Origin: Strobilurus pachycystidiatus
Taxonomy: Eukaryota; Basidiomycota; Agaricomycetes; Agaricales; Physalacriaceae
DNA: 64,000 bases
Direction of reading: 5' to 3'
Assembly: GCA_019915135.1 (NCBI GenBank)
Contig: JAHLMK010000011.1
Coordinates: 124,001-188,000 of the forward strand
The notes beneath the pieces are model-generated. The model was not told the DNA's origin, made no database searches, and saw only the letters and a program-made list of their open reading frames with translations. Both the position numbers and the translations under genes were made by a program. Numbering within the stretch: position 1 is the first letter of the stretch; every line of letters begins with the position of its first letter. This document shows positions 11,180 to 22,943 of the stretch, piece after piece.

Positions 11180-12860
11180 TTACAGAGTAGCCAGAATTTC
11201 CTCTATTTCAACACCGTTCGCGGCCTTCCATACACCGGTAGCCTTCCCACTCCATCTTGGACCCTTCCCGCCGCCTTTCACACCCATCTTCGCCTTGAGC
11301 GCATCTCCGGCCTGTTTGACCAAATTATCCTTCGAGCCGAGAACGACGACGACACTCGTCGAAGTGTGCGTTTGCGCAGACGGAGAAGAAGAGAGTACGA
11401 CGACAAAGTCCGTCGTGATGCCCTTGTTCCTGAGCTCGTCTAATAAGAGAAGACCGATGGACGACAAGAAGCCAAGGACGTTACTGGAGTCGTCCGTGCG
11501 GTGAATATGCCTCTTGAAAATGCCTTCCGTGCTGGAGAGTTCGGTTACCAGGGCATCAGCAAGCATGGTCGCGAGCTCCATCTCAACATCTTGAGCGCGT
11601 TTGTCCGCTCTCTTTCGTTCATCCGACAGTTGGGCCACTCTTTCAGGGACCAAAGGTCCGCCACAACTAAGGATCGATGAAGTACTCGTAAGGAGAGCAT
11701 GAGTAGAGCTGAGGTGCGCAACAAGCCGGGGTCCCGATAAGAAGTATAGGCGAGCTGATGTTGTGCTGGATCGAGACATGGTTTCTGTGTGCGGCAGTAT
11801 GAAGAGCTGGAGATTGTGAATGGAAGGAAGGTGTGTCCCGCAACATCTAGCAGAACATCAATGACAGGCTTCGTCTTGCATACTTTGGATGTACGTACGG
11901 ATTTTTGTCGACACCATCGATGACTACGACGCGTTTCACGCCACCAGTGTAGTCCTCCGGCAGACCTTTACCGACAGCTCTACCGCTTTCGAGCGTGATA
12001 ACCTTTGTGTGATCCTTGTCTTGGTCCAGTTCCTCCACCTCGATACGAACTCTACGACCTTCATATACGAGACGATTTGCTTCATCCTGTATGGCTGCAA
12101 TCTCTTCCGAAGTCATGCCACGAGGGACCTCCACGTAACATGGGCTCGGATAAGTCGTCAACGACCATGACAGTGTCGGAAGATTTATCCTAGTCTCCAT
12201 GAGAGCGGACAGCAGGTGTTGCGATGTATGCATCGACATCTGCATGATGTTTCTGACTCAAGTGACATTATTGACGAACAAACACTTACGTGGTCGTATC
12301 GCCTGTCCCAGTCTGCGCCATCAAGCATGGCGGTCACCTTCGCTCCTGGAGAGAAGCTTATGAGTGCAGCGTCTACAGTAGTGTTACTGGGAACGCGAAC
12401 GTAGTGCACAGCATGTCCGCCATGTCTCTTCGCTTGTACGACATCCCAGATACTACCGTCTGCAGTCTTTAGCTTTCCAGTATCTGTTGGTTGTCCGCCC
12501 CCCTCCGGGAAGATGAGCGTGTCATGGAGGATGACGTCCAGCACAGGAGCGTCAGGTAAAGTCGGCGCGAGGACAGATTTCTTAGATTTCTTTCCAGCAG
12601 GAGGTGCCTGAGGTTGAGACACGACACATCTGACCACAGATGTCTCTAGCTCACGAAGAAGGGGGTCTCCTGTAGGTATCGAAACAGCCATTCAGCCAAA
12701 TCGATAAGTTGCAATTGGAAGAGTGATACAGACTTTGGCATGCCAAGATGCCCACTGGGATAGCCACCTGAGGGTCCGGATTGACGCGTAGAGTGGGAGA
12801 TATGATTCTATGATAGTCTGGAGGAGTCGTAGGCGCGATGAGTAGAGCAGATGCAGCCAT
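11180..12860 (-). CDS. Alanyl-tRNA editing protein (AlaX/AARSD1-like)
   Basis: Trans-editing deacylase expected to hydrolyse Ser- or Gly-mischarged tRNA(Ala). Exons (minus) 12860-12734, 12669-12290, 12239-11899, 11846-11180 total 504 aa in frame. The true start is the upstream exon (MAASALLIAPTTPPDYH): splicing 12734 to 12669 restores ACQRDPLLRELET, whereas the ATG at 12691 lies in the intron. Zinc ligands of the AlaRS editing domain are visible: HTSQHLLSAL (HxxxH) and CCGTH, the latter created across the last junction. FPEGGGQPTDTG is the family's TAFYPEGGGQPxDxG motif. The C-terminal part after about residue 290 is a DHHA1-like region with KMGVKGGGKGPRWSGK. It is a stand-alone protein without an aminoacylation core. 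Confidence 0.9.
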
Positions 12861-13019
12861 AGCCTGGACGTGGACGTGGGGAGAGTCAAATGGCTCTGCC
12901 GCATTTTGCCGCGGCCGCCATATTCTTATCGTTCACGTTCAACACGCAAACACGCGTCATTGACCCTGACAACACCTTGACCAAGTACCATCTAGTACTG
13001 GGTAGCGTCGACTAGCCAC

Positions 13020-15087
13020 ATGATGCACGGAGTCGACGAGGAGGAAGCGCCTCTGCTGCGCTCGACGTCTGGTAAGATAGCTGGGGCAGCATATCCGAGT
13101 CCATTGGCGGTCGTCTGACAACAAACTACAGACCATGACGAGGACACATCTCTGACCTCTATGGACCCCGACATTGCTTTCGGAGGTACGGAAGCGAGGA
13201 ACCGTCTCGAGAAACGACTCTTGCGCAAACTAGACCGGAGGATGTCCATCCTTGTGTTGATATACATTCTGAACTGTGCGTGCGACGGTCAAGGATAGCT
13301 TCGCGTCCGTCATGTCATTGACTCTACGCCTCTTACCCCTGCTCAGATATTGACCGAAATAACGCTGCGTAACTGAATCATTGACCATAGGCTACGGTAT
13401 CGCTCATTGGTCTCTTCAGCGCGGCCCGCCTGCGTGGTTTTGAGAAAGACTTGAACTTGAAAGGCTCTCAATTTGCTAGCATTCTTTCTATTCTCTACGT
13501 CGGATATCTCTTGATGCAGATTCCATCGTGAGTATCTTAGTCTGTACTCCAGACCTGTAGTTGATCCTACTATTCGCTCATCAGCAATATGTTTTTGGCA
13601 TATATTGGCAAGCCGTCGCTTTATCTACCTGCGTGCATGGTCATATGGGGTGCCATTTCGGTGTCGACTGGTCAGAAACCTGCTACTATGATCTAATCGA
13701 GGCTGACTTCCACCATTTCCATAGGTTTCACTACCAGGTTGTCTCTCATCCCTTGTCTTGACAGTGATTAACATAATTACAGCTTCCTCGGGGCATTGAC
13801 CACACGCTTCTTCCTTGGGTTTGTGGAAGCTGCTTTCTTTCCTGGCGCTCTTGTATGTATCTACTCCAGCTTATTCGTCTTGTTAACGTCAAAGCACAGT
13901 TCCTAATTTCGAGATGGTACAAGCGCTCCGAACTTTCTCAAAGGACTGCTATGCTTTCATGCGGGAGTCTGATAAGTAACGCTTTCGGATCCTTGATAGC
14001 CTCCGGTATCCTAGATGCTATGGAAGGGGTTTTGGGATATGCGGCCTGGAGGTTTGTTGACGTCTATGTTCATATCCCTTCCACTTACATGAGGTATTGG
14101 GTGTCAGATGGCTCTTTTTTGTCGAAGGAGGACTCACCATTTTCGTTGCCATTTGTGCCATATTCATACTTCCCGACTTCCCGCATACCTCAGCTGGATG
14201 GTTGACCGTCTCTGAGCAGGCGTTGGCTATAAGACGTATACAAGAAGACACGGGTGTGTACGACAAAGACACGTCCATGTCGCAGCAAGTCTCTGGTCTC
14301 CACCTTGCTGTCTCGGATGGTAAGGTCTGGTGGTTAGCGCTTACACTTACCAGTCTAGTCGCCTCGTTGTCCTACAACGCTTACTTCCCGACGTTAATGG
14401 CAACTATGGGATATTCGACTAAAGTTACACTTTTGCTGTGCGCACCGCCGTGGGCATTCGCTACTTTCGTTGCGGTATTACTGTCAAGGTACCCATTCCT
14501 GCCACCCTATGTACCTCTGTTTGCTCATGGATTATTCCAGACATTCAGACCAACACGCTGAAAGATTCTGGCATATCACAGCTTCGTTCGTGCTTGGCAT
14601 ATTTGGGTTCATCATGGCCATGTCAAGCATGAACATCTTCGTTCGCTATGTTTCACTGTATACACCGTTGCTCATCTCTATCTGAGCCACGACCTGAACC
14701 ATGGATTTAGGTTCTGCCAAGCCCAATCGTACGCTGGATTCATCTGCTTCTTGGCCTGGGCGAGTGGTTCAATATCTAGACCTCCTGCGAAACGGGCCGT
14801 AGGATTGGCACTCATCAACACAGTCTCATCCCTTGGCAATGTGTTCGGGTCGTACGTGGCGCGCCCTTCGTTCTGCTTGCCCTGAATTTGACATGGCTTC
14901 CAGTTATGTTTTCCCTCAATCATGGGGTCCCACATACTCCAAATCTTTTGCCGTGTGTATATTATCGAGTGCTCTGGGGTTGGGCATGTGTTGGATCTTT
15001 AGAATTCACTTGGCGGTGCTCAATGAGCGCAAAGAGCTGCGTGAATCTAATGCGGGCGAGCCCAAGGGCTATAGATATATCCTCTAA
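13020..15087 (+). CDS. MFS transporter 2, anion:cation symporter (Dal5-like) family, paralogue of transporter 1
   Basis: A multi-exon transporter with the same exon phases as the gene at 1672, including a 22-nt micro-exon coding YIDRNNA. Landmarks: MDPDIAFGGTEARNRLEKRL, RKLDRRMSILVLIYILN, GFEKDLNLKGSQFASILSIL, GKPSLYLPACMVIWG, GFTTSFLGALTTRFFLGFVE, RWLFFVEGGLTIFVAICAIF, GKVWWLALTLTSLV and SRPPAKRAVGLALINTVSSL. It ends GEPKGYRYIL. There are two adjacent ATGs at 13020 and 13023. Twelve helices are expected. The substrate is unknown; anion symport (vitamin or ureide type) is family knowledge. The pair with transporter 1 suggests an old duplication with about 10 kb of housekeeping genes between the copies. 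Confidence 0.9.
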
Positions 15088-15169
15088 TCTACAAGTTTTG
15101 ATTCGCAACCGAGCTATGCAAGTGCTATGCAGCATTTCGCTCTTCGGGATGAGCGGTCCGAAGATAAGA

Positions 15170-15240
15170 TATAGTGGATAAATTTCGGCAGATTGGCGGA
15201 CACTGATCTGGCGCTGATAGCGGACAAATTTCGGACACTT
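15170..15240. repeat. Short imperfect direct repeats (AAATTTCGG / CGGACA) upstream of beta-mannosidase
   Basis: GGATAAATTTCGG (15177-15189) and GGACAAATTTCGGACAC (15222-15238) are near copies, and CGGACACT occurs at 15197-15204 and again at 15232-15239. The repeats sit in the 263-bp gap between transporter 2 and beta-mannosidase. They could be binding sites for a CGG-recognising Zn2Cys6 regulator or merely a small duplication. Confidence 0.4.
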
Positions 15241-15350
15241 AATGGGTAGCAGCCGGTGGCAATACGGACGTTCAGATGACCGCCAGATGACAATCATGGC
15301 TAAAAGCTGCAACCAGTGTCGGCTCAGATCTTCTTTGCTTCTTGCCAGCA

Positions 15351-18300
15351 ATGTCCACCATCCGTGAGCTACAAGACTGGTCCTTTACTCAAATCGGTGG
15401 CGGCAAGGGCACCGACGATGGAGAATGGTTGCAGGCTTCCTCGTTCCCAACGACCGTGCATGTTGAACTTCTCAAGCTGAAAAAGATCCCCGATCCAGTA
15501 TGCTCTGTGTCATCTCGTCGAATATGACTCCAGTCTCTGAACACCCTTCAGTTCATTGGTCTGCATGAGTTTGACGTTCAATGTACGCACGTTCTCTACG
15601 ACGTTCTACATTTCTAACAATCCCTCGCAGGGATCGGCGAAAGCGCGTGGTCTTTCACGACCGTACTTGACGTGACTGAAGAGCAGCTCAATGCTGATAA
15701 CGTTGATCTCGTTTTTGACGGCCTAGACACATTCGCATCTGTCAATCTGGTAAGCTTTCAGACGCGTCTCTGCCCAGCAGTTGATCTTACCTACGTCTTC
15801 GAGAACGGAAACAAGATTCTCTCGTGAGATCATGAACTCCTGAATCACCATGATTCTCACCTGTAGACAGAACCGAGAACCAATTCACTGCCTACCGCCT
15901 ATCGGCCAAATCGCATTTACGTGTCGGTGCGAATACCCTGACACTGGATTTTGAGAGTGCTTTCTTGAAGGTTTGCTGCCCTCTTACGCCCTCTTTGCGT
16001 CTTCGTTTCTTACCATGCATTAGGGCAGAGAGGTTGAAAAGGCTCACTCCAAGCTCAATCTCTGGAACGGAGATTCTAGCCGTCTCCACGTCAGGAAGGC
16101 TCAATACAAGTACGTGTGGCACTCATATTCGGGATTGGCACATGTTTTCTGACACTGGGCTGCACAGTTACGGATGGGATTGGGGTTTGTTGTTGTGACG
16201 AATGCTTCTGGTTTTCCCGAGCTCATATGTTCACTCAGGTCCGATTCTCATGACTGTGGGACCTTGGAAACCGATTTCTCTACACACCTACCAGACCAGG
16301 ATCACCGACTTCCGTGTCAACGGTCTCGTATCCGAATCTCTTGCTGCAACTCTTTCGGCTACTGGAGTCTTGTCGCATAAGACCCCCGGTTTGGCTTCCT
16401 TCGTCTTAACAGGACCTGATGGCGTCGTCGAAGCATCGTCCACCAAAATCCCCACAGACCCTGGGCACTATAAGGTTTCATTTGAATTTGAGGCCGGAAA
16501 GCTCAAGCTCTGGTACCCAATCCACTACGGCGAGCAGCCTTTGTACACGGTGGAAACAGAAATTTCCGATCTAGAGGGCAATATTTTGGATAAGCAGACT
16601 CAGAAGATTGGTTTCCGCCGCGTCCAAATCGTACAGGAACCACTGGAAGCGGAAGAGGGTCGTTCATTCCTGTTTGAGGTCAACAATATCCGAATCTTCT
16701 GTGGTGGTAAGGATGGGCCTTCAGCATTCTACGTGTCTTCCTGACATCTCTGCCTCAAGGATCGAACTGGATTCCAGCCGATTCATTCCTCACTACGTCA
16801 GTTAGATCTTTGAACCGGCGTGATGTTACAATTGACCGAGAACACAGAATGACTGCAGAGAGGTACAGATCCTGGCTACAGCTCTTGGTCGAAGGAAACC
16901 AAAACATGATTCGCGTCTGGGGCGGAGGTATCTACGAGGCCGATGATTTCTATAATATATGTGACGGTGAGACTTGTGGCATGTCATGTCTCTCAAGCTG
17001 CTCACAACTTCACAGAGCTTGGAAGTAAGTCAATTCAAGGGCTGAACGCATCGTGTGTTTCCTGATCTTCTGGCGTCAGTTCTCGTGTGGCAGGACTTCA
17101 TGTTCGGCTGTGGACAGGTATAACCGCTTCACCGCTCATGCCTGGTCTCTCTTACAATGGTTTTTAGTACCCTGCCTATGATTCGTTCCTGGAATCAGTG
17201 AAGGAAGAGGCCATTCAGGCCGTCAAGAGACTTAGGCCCCATCCGTCTGTCGTCATATTTGGTACGTCTGGCTCTCTTCTATGCTCGTCCCTACTGAGGC
17301 CCTGTTGCAGCCGGTAACAATGAAGGTGGGGGGACTTTCGTCAACGGAAGACTCCGACGCTGATTACTCGCCCACGAAGATTACCAAGTCGCCGAATCTC
17401 TGAACCTTGAGCTGGACTATTCTGACGAGACGTCTGATTTCCGCAAGACCAACTTCCCCGCGCGCTACATATATGAGCGGGTCTTGCCAGAAGCCGTTGA
17501 GGAGAACTCCGATATCTTCTATCATCGCTCTTCTCCGTATAGCGGGTTCGGAAAGGACACGAGAGACCCCCACTATGGAGACCTTCATCAATGTACGTGT
17601 CTTGTATACCCGATACCATCGCAGAGCGACTTACACCCGCGAACAGGGAACGTATGGCATGGATCGCAGGAACCGTGGCACAATTGGGATATCCTGGCCG
17701 GACGATTCGTGTCTGAATTTGGAATGTAAGATGACCGCCTGTATTACCTTCACAGTGGTCTGATTTACTATAGGGAAGGATATCCGGACATTCGTACGGT
17801 CGACGCTTGGTTAGGCGGCGACAAGTCGCAAAGATATCCCCAATCGAAGTGAGTATCGGCGTCGTTTCATCGCAAATTCATACCGCCTGACTTGTCTGTT
17901 CTAGAGTCAATAACAGCCATAACAAGGCTGATGGGTTTGAACGGCGTCTAGAAGTAGGTCACCCTGTGGTTTGCACGTTCATGGCTTGCTCATGATAATT
18001 TAGCTCTATCTCATGGAAAACTTCAAGCACTCTTTCGAGATGGAGAGGTGAGACTGCGGGCCCTGTGTCGACGATGTCACACGTCTAATAAATGACAGCT
18101 ACGTCTATTATACACAGGTTATGCAAGCTGAGACACTGGGCTCTGCATATCGGCTTTGGAGACGGAACTGGCGGGGTAAGGGAAAAGAGTACACCGCTGG
18201 TGCTCTCGTTTGGCAGGTTCGTCTGCGGCATATCCTCATCACAGTTTTCTAAACCTTGTGCACACAGATCAATGACTGCTGGCCGACCACATCGTGGGCC

Positions 18301-19015
18301 ATCGTGGACTACTACCTGCGTCCCAAGCCCGCATACTTTACGATTGCCCGCGAAATGCGTCCCGTGACGGTGGGTATGACCCGCAAGGAAAAGAAGACCT
18401 ATCCGGACTATAAATCCGCTGCAAATTTCGTTATCGATACGCGCCTCGAAATCTGGGGTACGAACAGTGCCCTTACAGAGGCCACGGTGACCCTCGACGT
18501 ATCTTCCTTCGATCTCCACTCCGACTGGGTCGACAATTGGACCAAGGAGGTGGTACTGGCCCCGAACGCGAGCACTGAGTTGTTCTCGGGCGATCTTCCA
18601 GGACAGGCTAAGAGGACGAGCGAGAGCGAGCTTCCAAGGGTGATCATCGTGTCGGCCCGCTTGATCAGTGCGGACGGGACGGTCCTGGCCCGGTATTCGA
18701 ACTGGTGGGTGCATGGTTGTTTCATCGTGTTGATGATTTTCTGATGTCAATGCTAGGCCCGAGCCCTTCAAGTTCATAGACTTCCCTGCCGTCGCGACGC
18801 TCGGCCTGAAGGCTGACGTTGCTGCAGATGGTGAATCAGTCACGCTTTCGACGAACAAGCCTGTAAAGGGAATCGTGCTGGATGCTGAGGGCGAATTCGT
18901 CAAATGGAGCGACCAGGCCATCGACCTTGTTCCTGGAGATCCACAGATAGTCAAGGGCGTCGGATTGAATGGGCGAGAGGTTAAGCTGAGATTCCTGGGA
19001 GATGGAACGGCCTGA
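15351..19015 (+). CDS. Beta-mannosidase, glycoside hydrolase family 2 (intracellular type)
   Basis: Hydrolyses terminal beta-1,4-mannosyl residues from manno-oligosaccharides; the lack of a signal peptide at [18 protein letters not shown] suggests a cytosolic enzyme of the basidiomycete BMNB-like type. About 850 aa in many short exons. The N-terminal jelly-roll domain has [15 protein letters not shown] and YNYGWDWGP. The GH2 catalytic barrel has [17 protein letters not shown] and VWQDFMFGC, the acid/base Glu in VVIFAGNNED, and the nucleophile Glu in [33 protein letters not shown] is the family's late signature. In-frame stops near 17355 fall inside a GT-AG intron (after AACAATGAAG) and do not break the gene. 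Confidence 0.93.
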
Positions 19016-19256
19016 AAGAAGAGGAAGATGCGTGAACGAAATGTAACTCTAGTATTTAAACATGCTGTATGGTAGGATAATAACTTACACAGTGTGCAGT
19101 GATGAGGGAAACGGTTGCAGGCAGGGAGGCAATAAAGCTGTAGGAATAAGTAAGGTGGCAGTCTAGGTAGTGTTCGTTTGTTTACACGAAGATAGGAGGT
19201 GAACACATAAGGTAGGTAGGTATTCATGGGGAGGGAAGAAAAGGCGCCGGACATGT

Positions 19257-20051
19257 TTACATCATAACGCAACGTCCCACTGGCGGCTCTCCCTGCTTGG
19301 ACGGCGAGTGTTTTTCGATCTCCTCCAAACAGAGGTCGAACACCTTGCCTGCATGAGGGCGCAGTGAGCAAAGGAGACACTGTGGGGTGCGCAGAGAGAG
19401 AACTGACCGACGTTGATGTTGCTCTTCGCACTCGTCTCGACCCAGGCGGCCTTGTTGGTGCCGGCAAGCGCCTCACCCTCTGCGGCGCTGACCTGCCTGA
19501 AGACGACCGTCAATCTCACGCACGGACCTGGTCGAGAACACGAACCTGTTTTTGAGATCCACCTTGGAGCCGACAATCACGCAGGGAATGTCCGTTACAC
19601 CACAGAAGTCGACGATCTTGTCATAAATGACTTGTATCATTTCAAACGAATTTCGCGAGGTGACGGAGTACACGAGGACATAGCCGTGAATGCCAATCGC
19701 GTGCTTGGAATTGAGAATCGAGTATTCATCCTGCACAACGGCGGCGGCGGCGAGAATGTCAGCGTGTGCCGCTGTGGGCAACGGCGTCTACGCACCTGTC
19801 CTGCAGTGTCTATGATTTCACAATCGTACTCGGTGCCTTTGTAGTTGATGCTCTTTGAGCACGAATTCTCGATGGTGGGGTAGTAGTTCTCATTGAACTC
19901 GCCCTCGACGAACTGGTAGATGAGCGACGACTTTCCTGCTCGCTGTCAGCGACGACGACTGGCGAAAATGGCAGGAAGATGCGCGCATACCGACTGAGCG
20001 TGCTCCGAGCACGGCGAACTTGCGCTTTTTGAGGTTTTCAGCGGGCGCCAT
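19257..20051 (-). CDS. RHB1: Rheb-family small GTPase
   Basis: Ras-like switch that activates TOR signalling and basic amino-acid uptake control in fungi. From 20051: MAPAENLKKRKFAVLGARS, P-loop GARSVGKSSLIYQF, effector region NYYPTIENSCSK, switch II DTAGQDEYSILN, G4 as VGSKVDLKNR (Ser where most Ras proteins have Asn), G5 ETSAKSNINV. The C-terminus is VGRCVMM, a CaaX box predicting farnesylation and membrane attachment. The Arg-Ser in the P-loop (GARSVGKS) is the Rheb hallmark that replaces Ras Gly12/13. Introns split the gene into about five exons, including one within the P-loop. Confidence 0.93.
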
Positions 20052-21096
20052 GGGAATTAAAGGAGGTGGAGGTAGAGTACAGAGGAGCGATGGATTTATA
20101 GGGAGAGTGCAAATGAAGAGGGAAAAGGAAAGGGCATGTACAGTTACTGCATTCGGCAAACTACTCCTGGCCTCGGATGCTGAACAAGCGCTGAGCATCT
20201 TGTGACATTATTTCCACGTAAATTCAGAGCTGCTACTCCTGCTCAATTCTCCATGTGATCCTTCGATACTGCTAGCGAATGGCGGTAATTAAGACCGCCT
20301 GAGACTAGCCCTGTTCGTACCCTTGCACCAAGACCTTATGGTGTACCTGCTATTCTGCCTTTGCTGTGGCGGAGATGTATTCCAATTCATCGCGGAATCC
20401 AGGCACAGACTCAGACGTGACAGAGTTCTACCATAATAGCGCAATACAGCTCCCCGGAGAAGTAGCTCCCCCTCGAGGACACAAACGAACAGAAACAGCG
20501 ATACACAATCCAGTTTGAGAGGTGCACGTCAACAGGAGAGACGCATGCCACGACAGGCGATAACGGTGGCGGTGGCTGGTTTCTTGAATGGACCGTGAAC
20601 GGGGTTCTTGGCAGCGCCCACGATGGTAATACATAAGAGGTGCGTTGACTGCAATGCAATGAATCACCGAGCCGTGGAAAGAGTAGGCTATATTCAGTTG
20701 ATGATGTCTAAGGATTTTCCGGAACTTCACCGCAAGTAAGTACTTACCAAGGTATACAACAGTCGTATACTCGTCTCTGACGAGGGTGAAATAATCATCT
20801 GCTAGAAATCATTCATGTCGAGCCTGGCCGAGTATTCGGCGGTGGGATGGTGAAGAGCCGAAGAGAGCGATAGTTGCCAATAGAGTGTAGTTGCCAATAT
20901 AGTGCCAAGTTTACAAAGGTTAAGGATGAGGGGCACGTCTGAACTTCAACGTTCAACTTTGATTCTGAACTCAGGAATCGGAGCGGACACGTGACGTTCC
21001 AGTTTGTCCCATTTCGGAAATTCGCGTGCCAAAGGCCTGCTTTGCAACCACCACCACAGTCTTCTATCGTCTCCATCGTCGCCGCCGCTCAGCCTC
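20052..21096. other. 1.05-kb intergenic region between Rheb and SPO12-like genes
   Basis: It holds the promoters of the Rheb gene (minus) and the SPO12-like gene (plus). Short open frames on both strands have no family features and no supporting splice pattern. No repeat or RNA gene is recognised. Confidence 0.5.
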
Positions 21097-21601
21097 ATGT
21101 CGTCCACCACATCCACCCCAAACGACACTCCCATCCAGCCACTCCACCACCCTTCGCAGGCCGCCAAGGTCGTGCACCCGCAGGCGCCGTTAGGAAGTAT
21201 GGGCAACCAGGGCCCGGCTATGGGTGCAAAGGCCCTCTTAGCGAAGAAGATGGCGAAGAGCATGTGAGTGGTCGCATTTCTTGTGCTCGCATCACAGATG
21301 CTGACTCGTCCACGCAGTAAGCCGCCGTTTGTGTCACCGACAGACAACATGATGACGCCGTGCAGCCAGAAGCTATCAGACACGAAGAAGAAGCATTTCA
21401 CAAAGTGCGTGTTGCGCTGTCCTCTTTCTGCAGCCAGCTTACATATTGCGCAGGGGTCCCAAGCCAGTTCAGCTGTTCGCCACGAAAGAAGAGTCATCCA
21501 GCAGCGACACGGAAATGGACATCGAAGGCCATCTTCCCCAGCCCGTCGAAAAGGAGAACAAGATGGCGACGGACACCGCCGACGACGAGAACCCGTTCTG
21601 A
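21097..21601 (+). CDS. SPO12-like cell-cycle regulator
   Basis: Small, largely disordered protein. Exons 21097-21263, 21318-21404, 21454-21601 give 133 aa. The conserved Spo12 core is PPFVSPTDNMMTPCSQKL followed by SDTKKKHFTKG, with the S/TP sites and the basic end typical of the family. In yeasts this protein acts in the FEAR network that promotes Cdc14 release and mitotic/meiotic exit. The acidic C-terminus (SSSDTEMDIEG, TADDENPF) is low-complexity. Length and motif fit the family; nothing else in the protein suggests an enzyme. Confidence 0.85.
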
Positions 21602-21837
21602 GCGCGCCGTCGGCCCGCCTTCCTCTTCGTCGTCATACTGCGACAAGGCAGACTGGTTCTCCGTTCTGTCGCTCCCTCACGATCTCTCGCCATCTGCACT
21701 CTTTGCATGCATACCATCTTTTAGTTTCTGTCGTTGTTTGTACTACCACCTGTGAATGCATTACCCTCCGTACACGTGACTAGAACGCGCGTTTTTTGAG
21801 TCGATGACAGCATCTATCTTCACTATAGCACTCTGAC

Positions 21838-22733
21838 ATGGATCCAGACGCATTCGACGATTTCCGGGACAACATTCGCGAGGCGATTCTCGGGCGATTG
21901 GATGCTCTTGCTCAAGGCAACCATCTTACCTTCGAGTAGGTGGAAATACTCTCTTTCGTTGCTTCGATCTCTTGACCCGTTGCTAGTCAGATCCGAGATT
22001 TGGTAGAGCACCTACCTCGTCTAACCGAGACTCAACTCATTGACCTCGGACAAAAAGGTATGTATTCTTTCCTGCGACGTCTCTGCATCTCACCATGGGT
22101 TTATATAGATTCCATCTGCCCGATATGTTTGACTCCGTTTATGGCTTTGCTTGCCGAGGAAGAGATGGCAATCGCCATGGATTCCCCCGCGCAACCTCTT
22201 GAAGAGCTGGGTGTAGCAAGGCTTGACCAAAAGTGGCAATGCGGACACCTGTTCTGTCGGAGAGAGTACGTCCAGCTCCTTTCTGCACAACAACAACTCA
22301 CGCCCTACAGTATCTCGCGGTGGATTCATGAATCAGTGCGCTCAGCGTTCAGTCCATCAAAGTAATCAACTGACAATGCATCCCTTAGCACGACTCGTGT
22401 CCCACCTGCCGCCGCGCACTGCTTAAGCCCTCACTAACAAACTCCCAGCCATCCACGCCGACTCCTACGCGGGAGGTCCCTCCCGTCAATCTCAACAACC
22501 TCCCTCCCGAGATACGGGATGCCATTTCACGGCTGAATGATCAGTTGCCAGGACTGTTCTCGTCCATCTTTCCACCTGATGGCGTCGGACATCCCGGCCA
22601 CGATGCACACGAAGTCATCAGCCCTGTCGAAAGGTCCGAACTCGACTCCTTCCTCCGTTTCCACGCTCCCCCGTCCGCGTCAAGGCCAACTCGGCCTGAC
22701 GATAGAGACGAGTACGCGGGAATGTACTCGTAG
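21838..22733 (+). CDS. RING-finger protein, second member of the family in this window
   Basis: Exons 21838-21935, 21987-22057, 22109-22265, 22311-22335, 22389-22733 sum to 231 aa. An N-terminal helical segment (DNIREAILGRLDALAQG, IRDLVEHLPRLTETQLIDLG) precedes the RING: DSICPICLTPF, then QKWQCGHLFCRRDISRWI, then HDSCPTCRRALL. As in the protein at 0.7-1.5 kb, the sixth ligand position is Asp. The RING is divided over four exons, one only 25 nt, with GT-AG signals throughout. The C-terminal half is Pro/Ser-rich and ends in DDRDEYAGMYS. It is probably an E3 ubiquitin ligase of unknown target. Confidence 0.85.
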
Positions 22734-22943
22734 TGTCTGTCCATGCAATGAATGATTTTGAGGTATCATGATATGTATACACCCGTAACTACGATGAGAA
22801 TCCTAATATAAATATTTTTGCTAGCATCGACATGGTCTGGCCGCCGATAACCGATAGAAGAAAAAAAAAGTCAAGCAGAGAAACTGAGCATGTAGGTATG
22901 AATGTCCGCCAAGAGATGAGAAAGCAACGTGAAATCTCGCGAT

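Noticed and set aside
12660..12691. Start of the alanyl-tRNA editing protein at the ATG at 12691
   Set aside because: That ATG is inside the first intron. An upstream exon from 12860 splices in frame, gives the conserved N-terminus, and makes the total length divisible by three.
17330..17370. In-frame stop codons in the beta-mannosidase catalytic region, suggesting a pseudogene
   Set aside because: They fall in a GT-AG intron directly after the AGNNE codons; splicing restores [10 protein letters not shown].
20946..21497. 183-codon minus-strand open frame overlapping the SPO12-like gene
   Set aside because: It is antisense to a gene with a clear family motif, has no motif itself, and shows no splice pattern.
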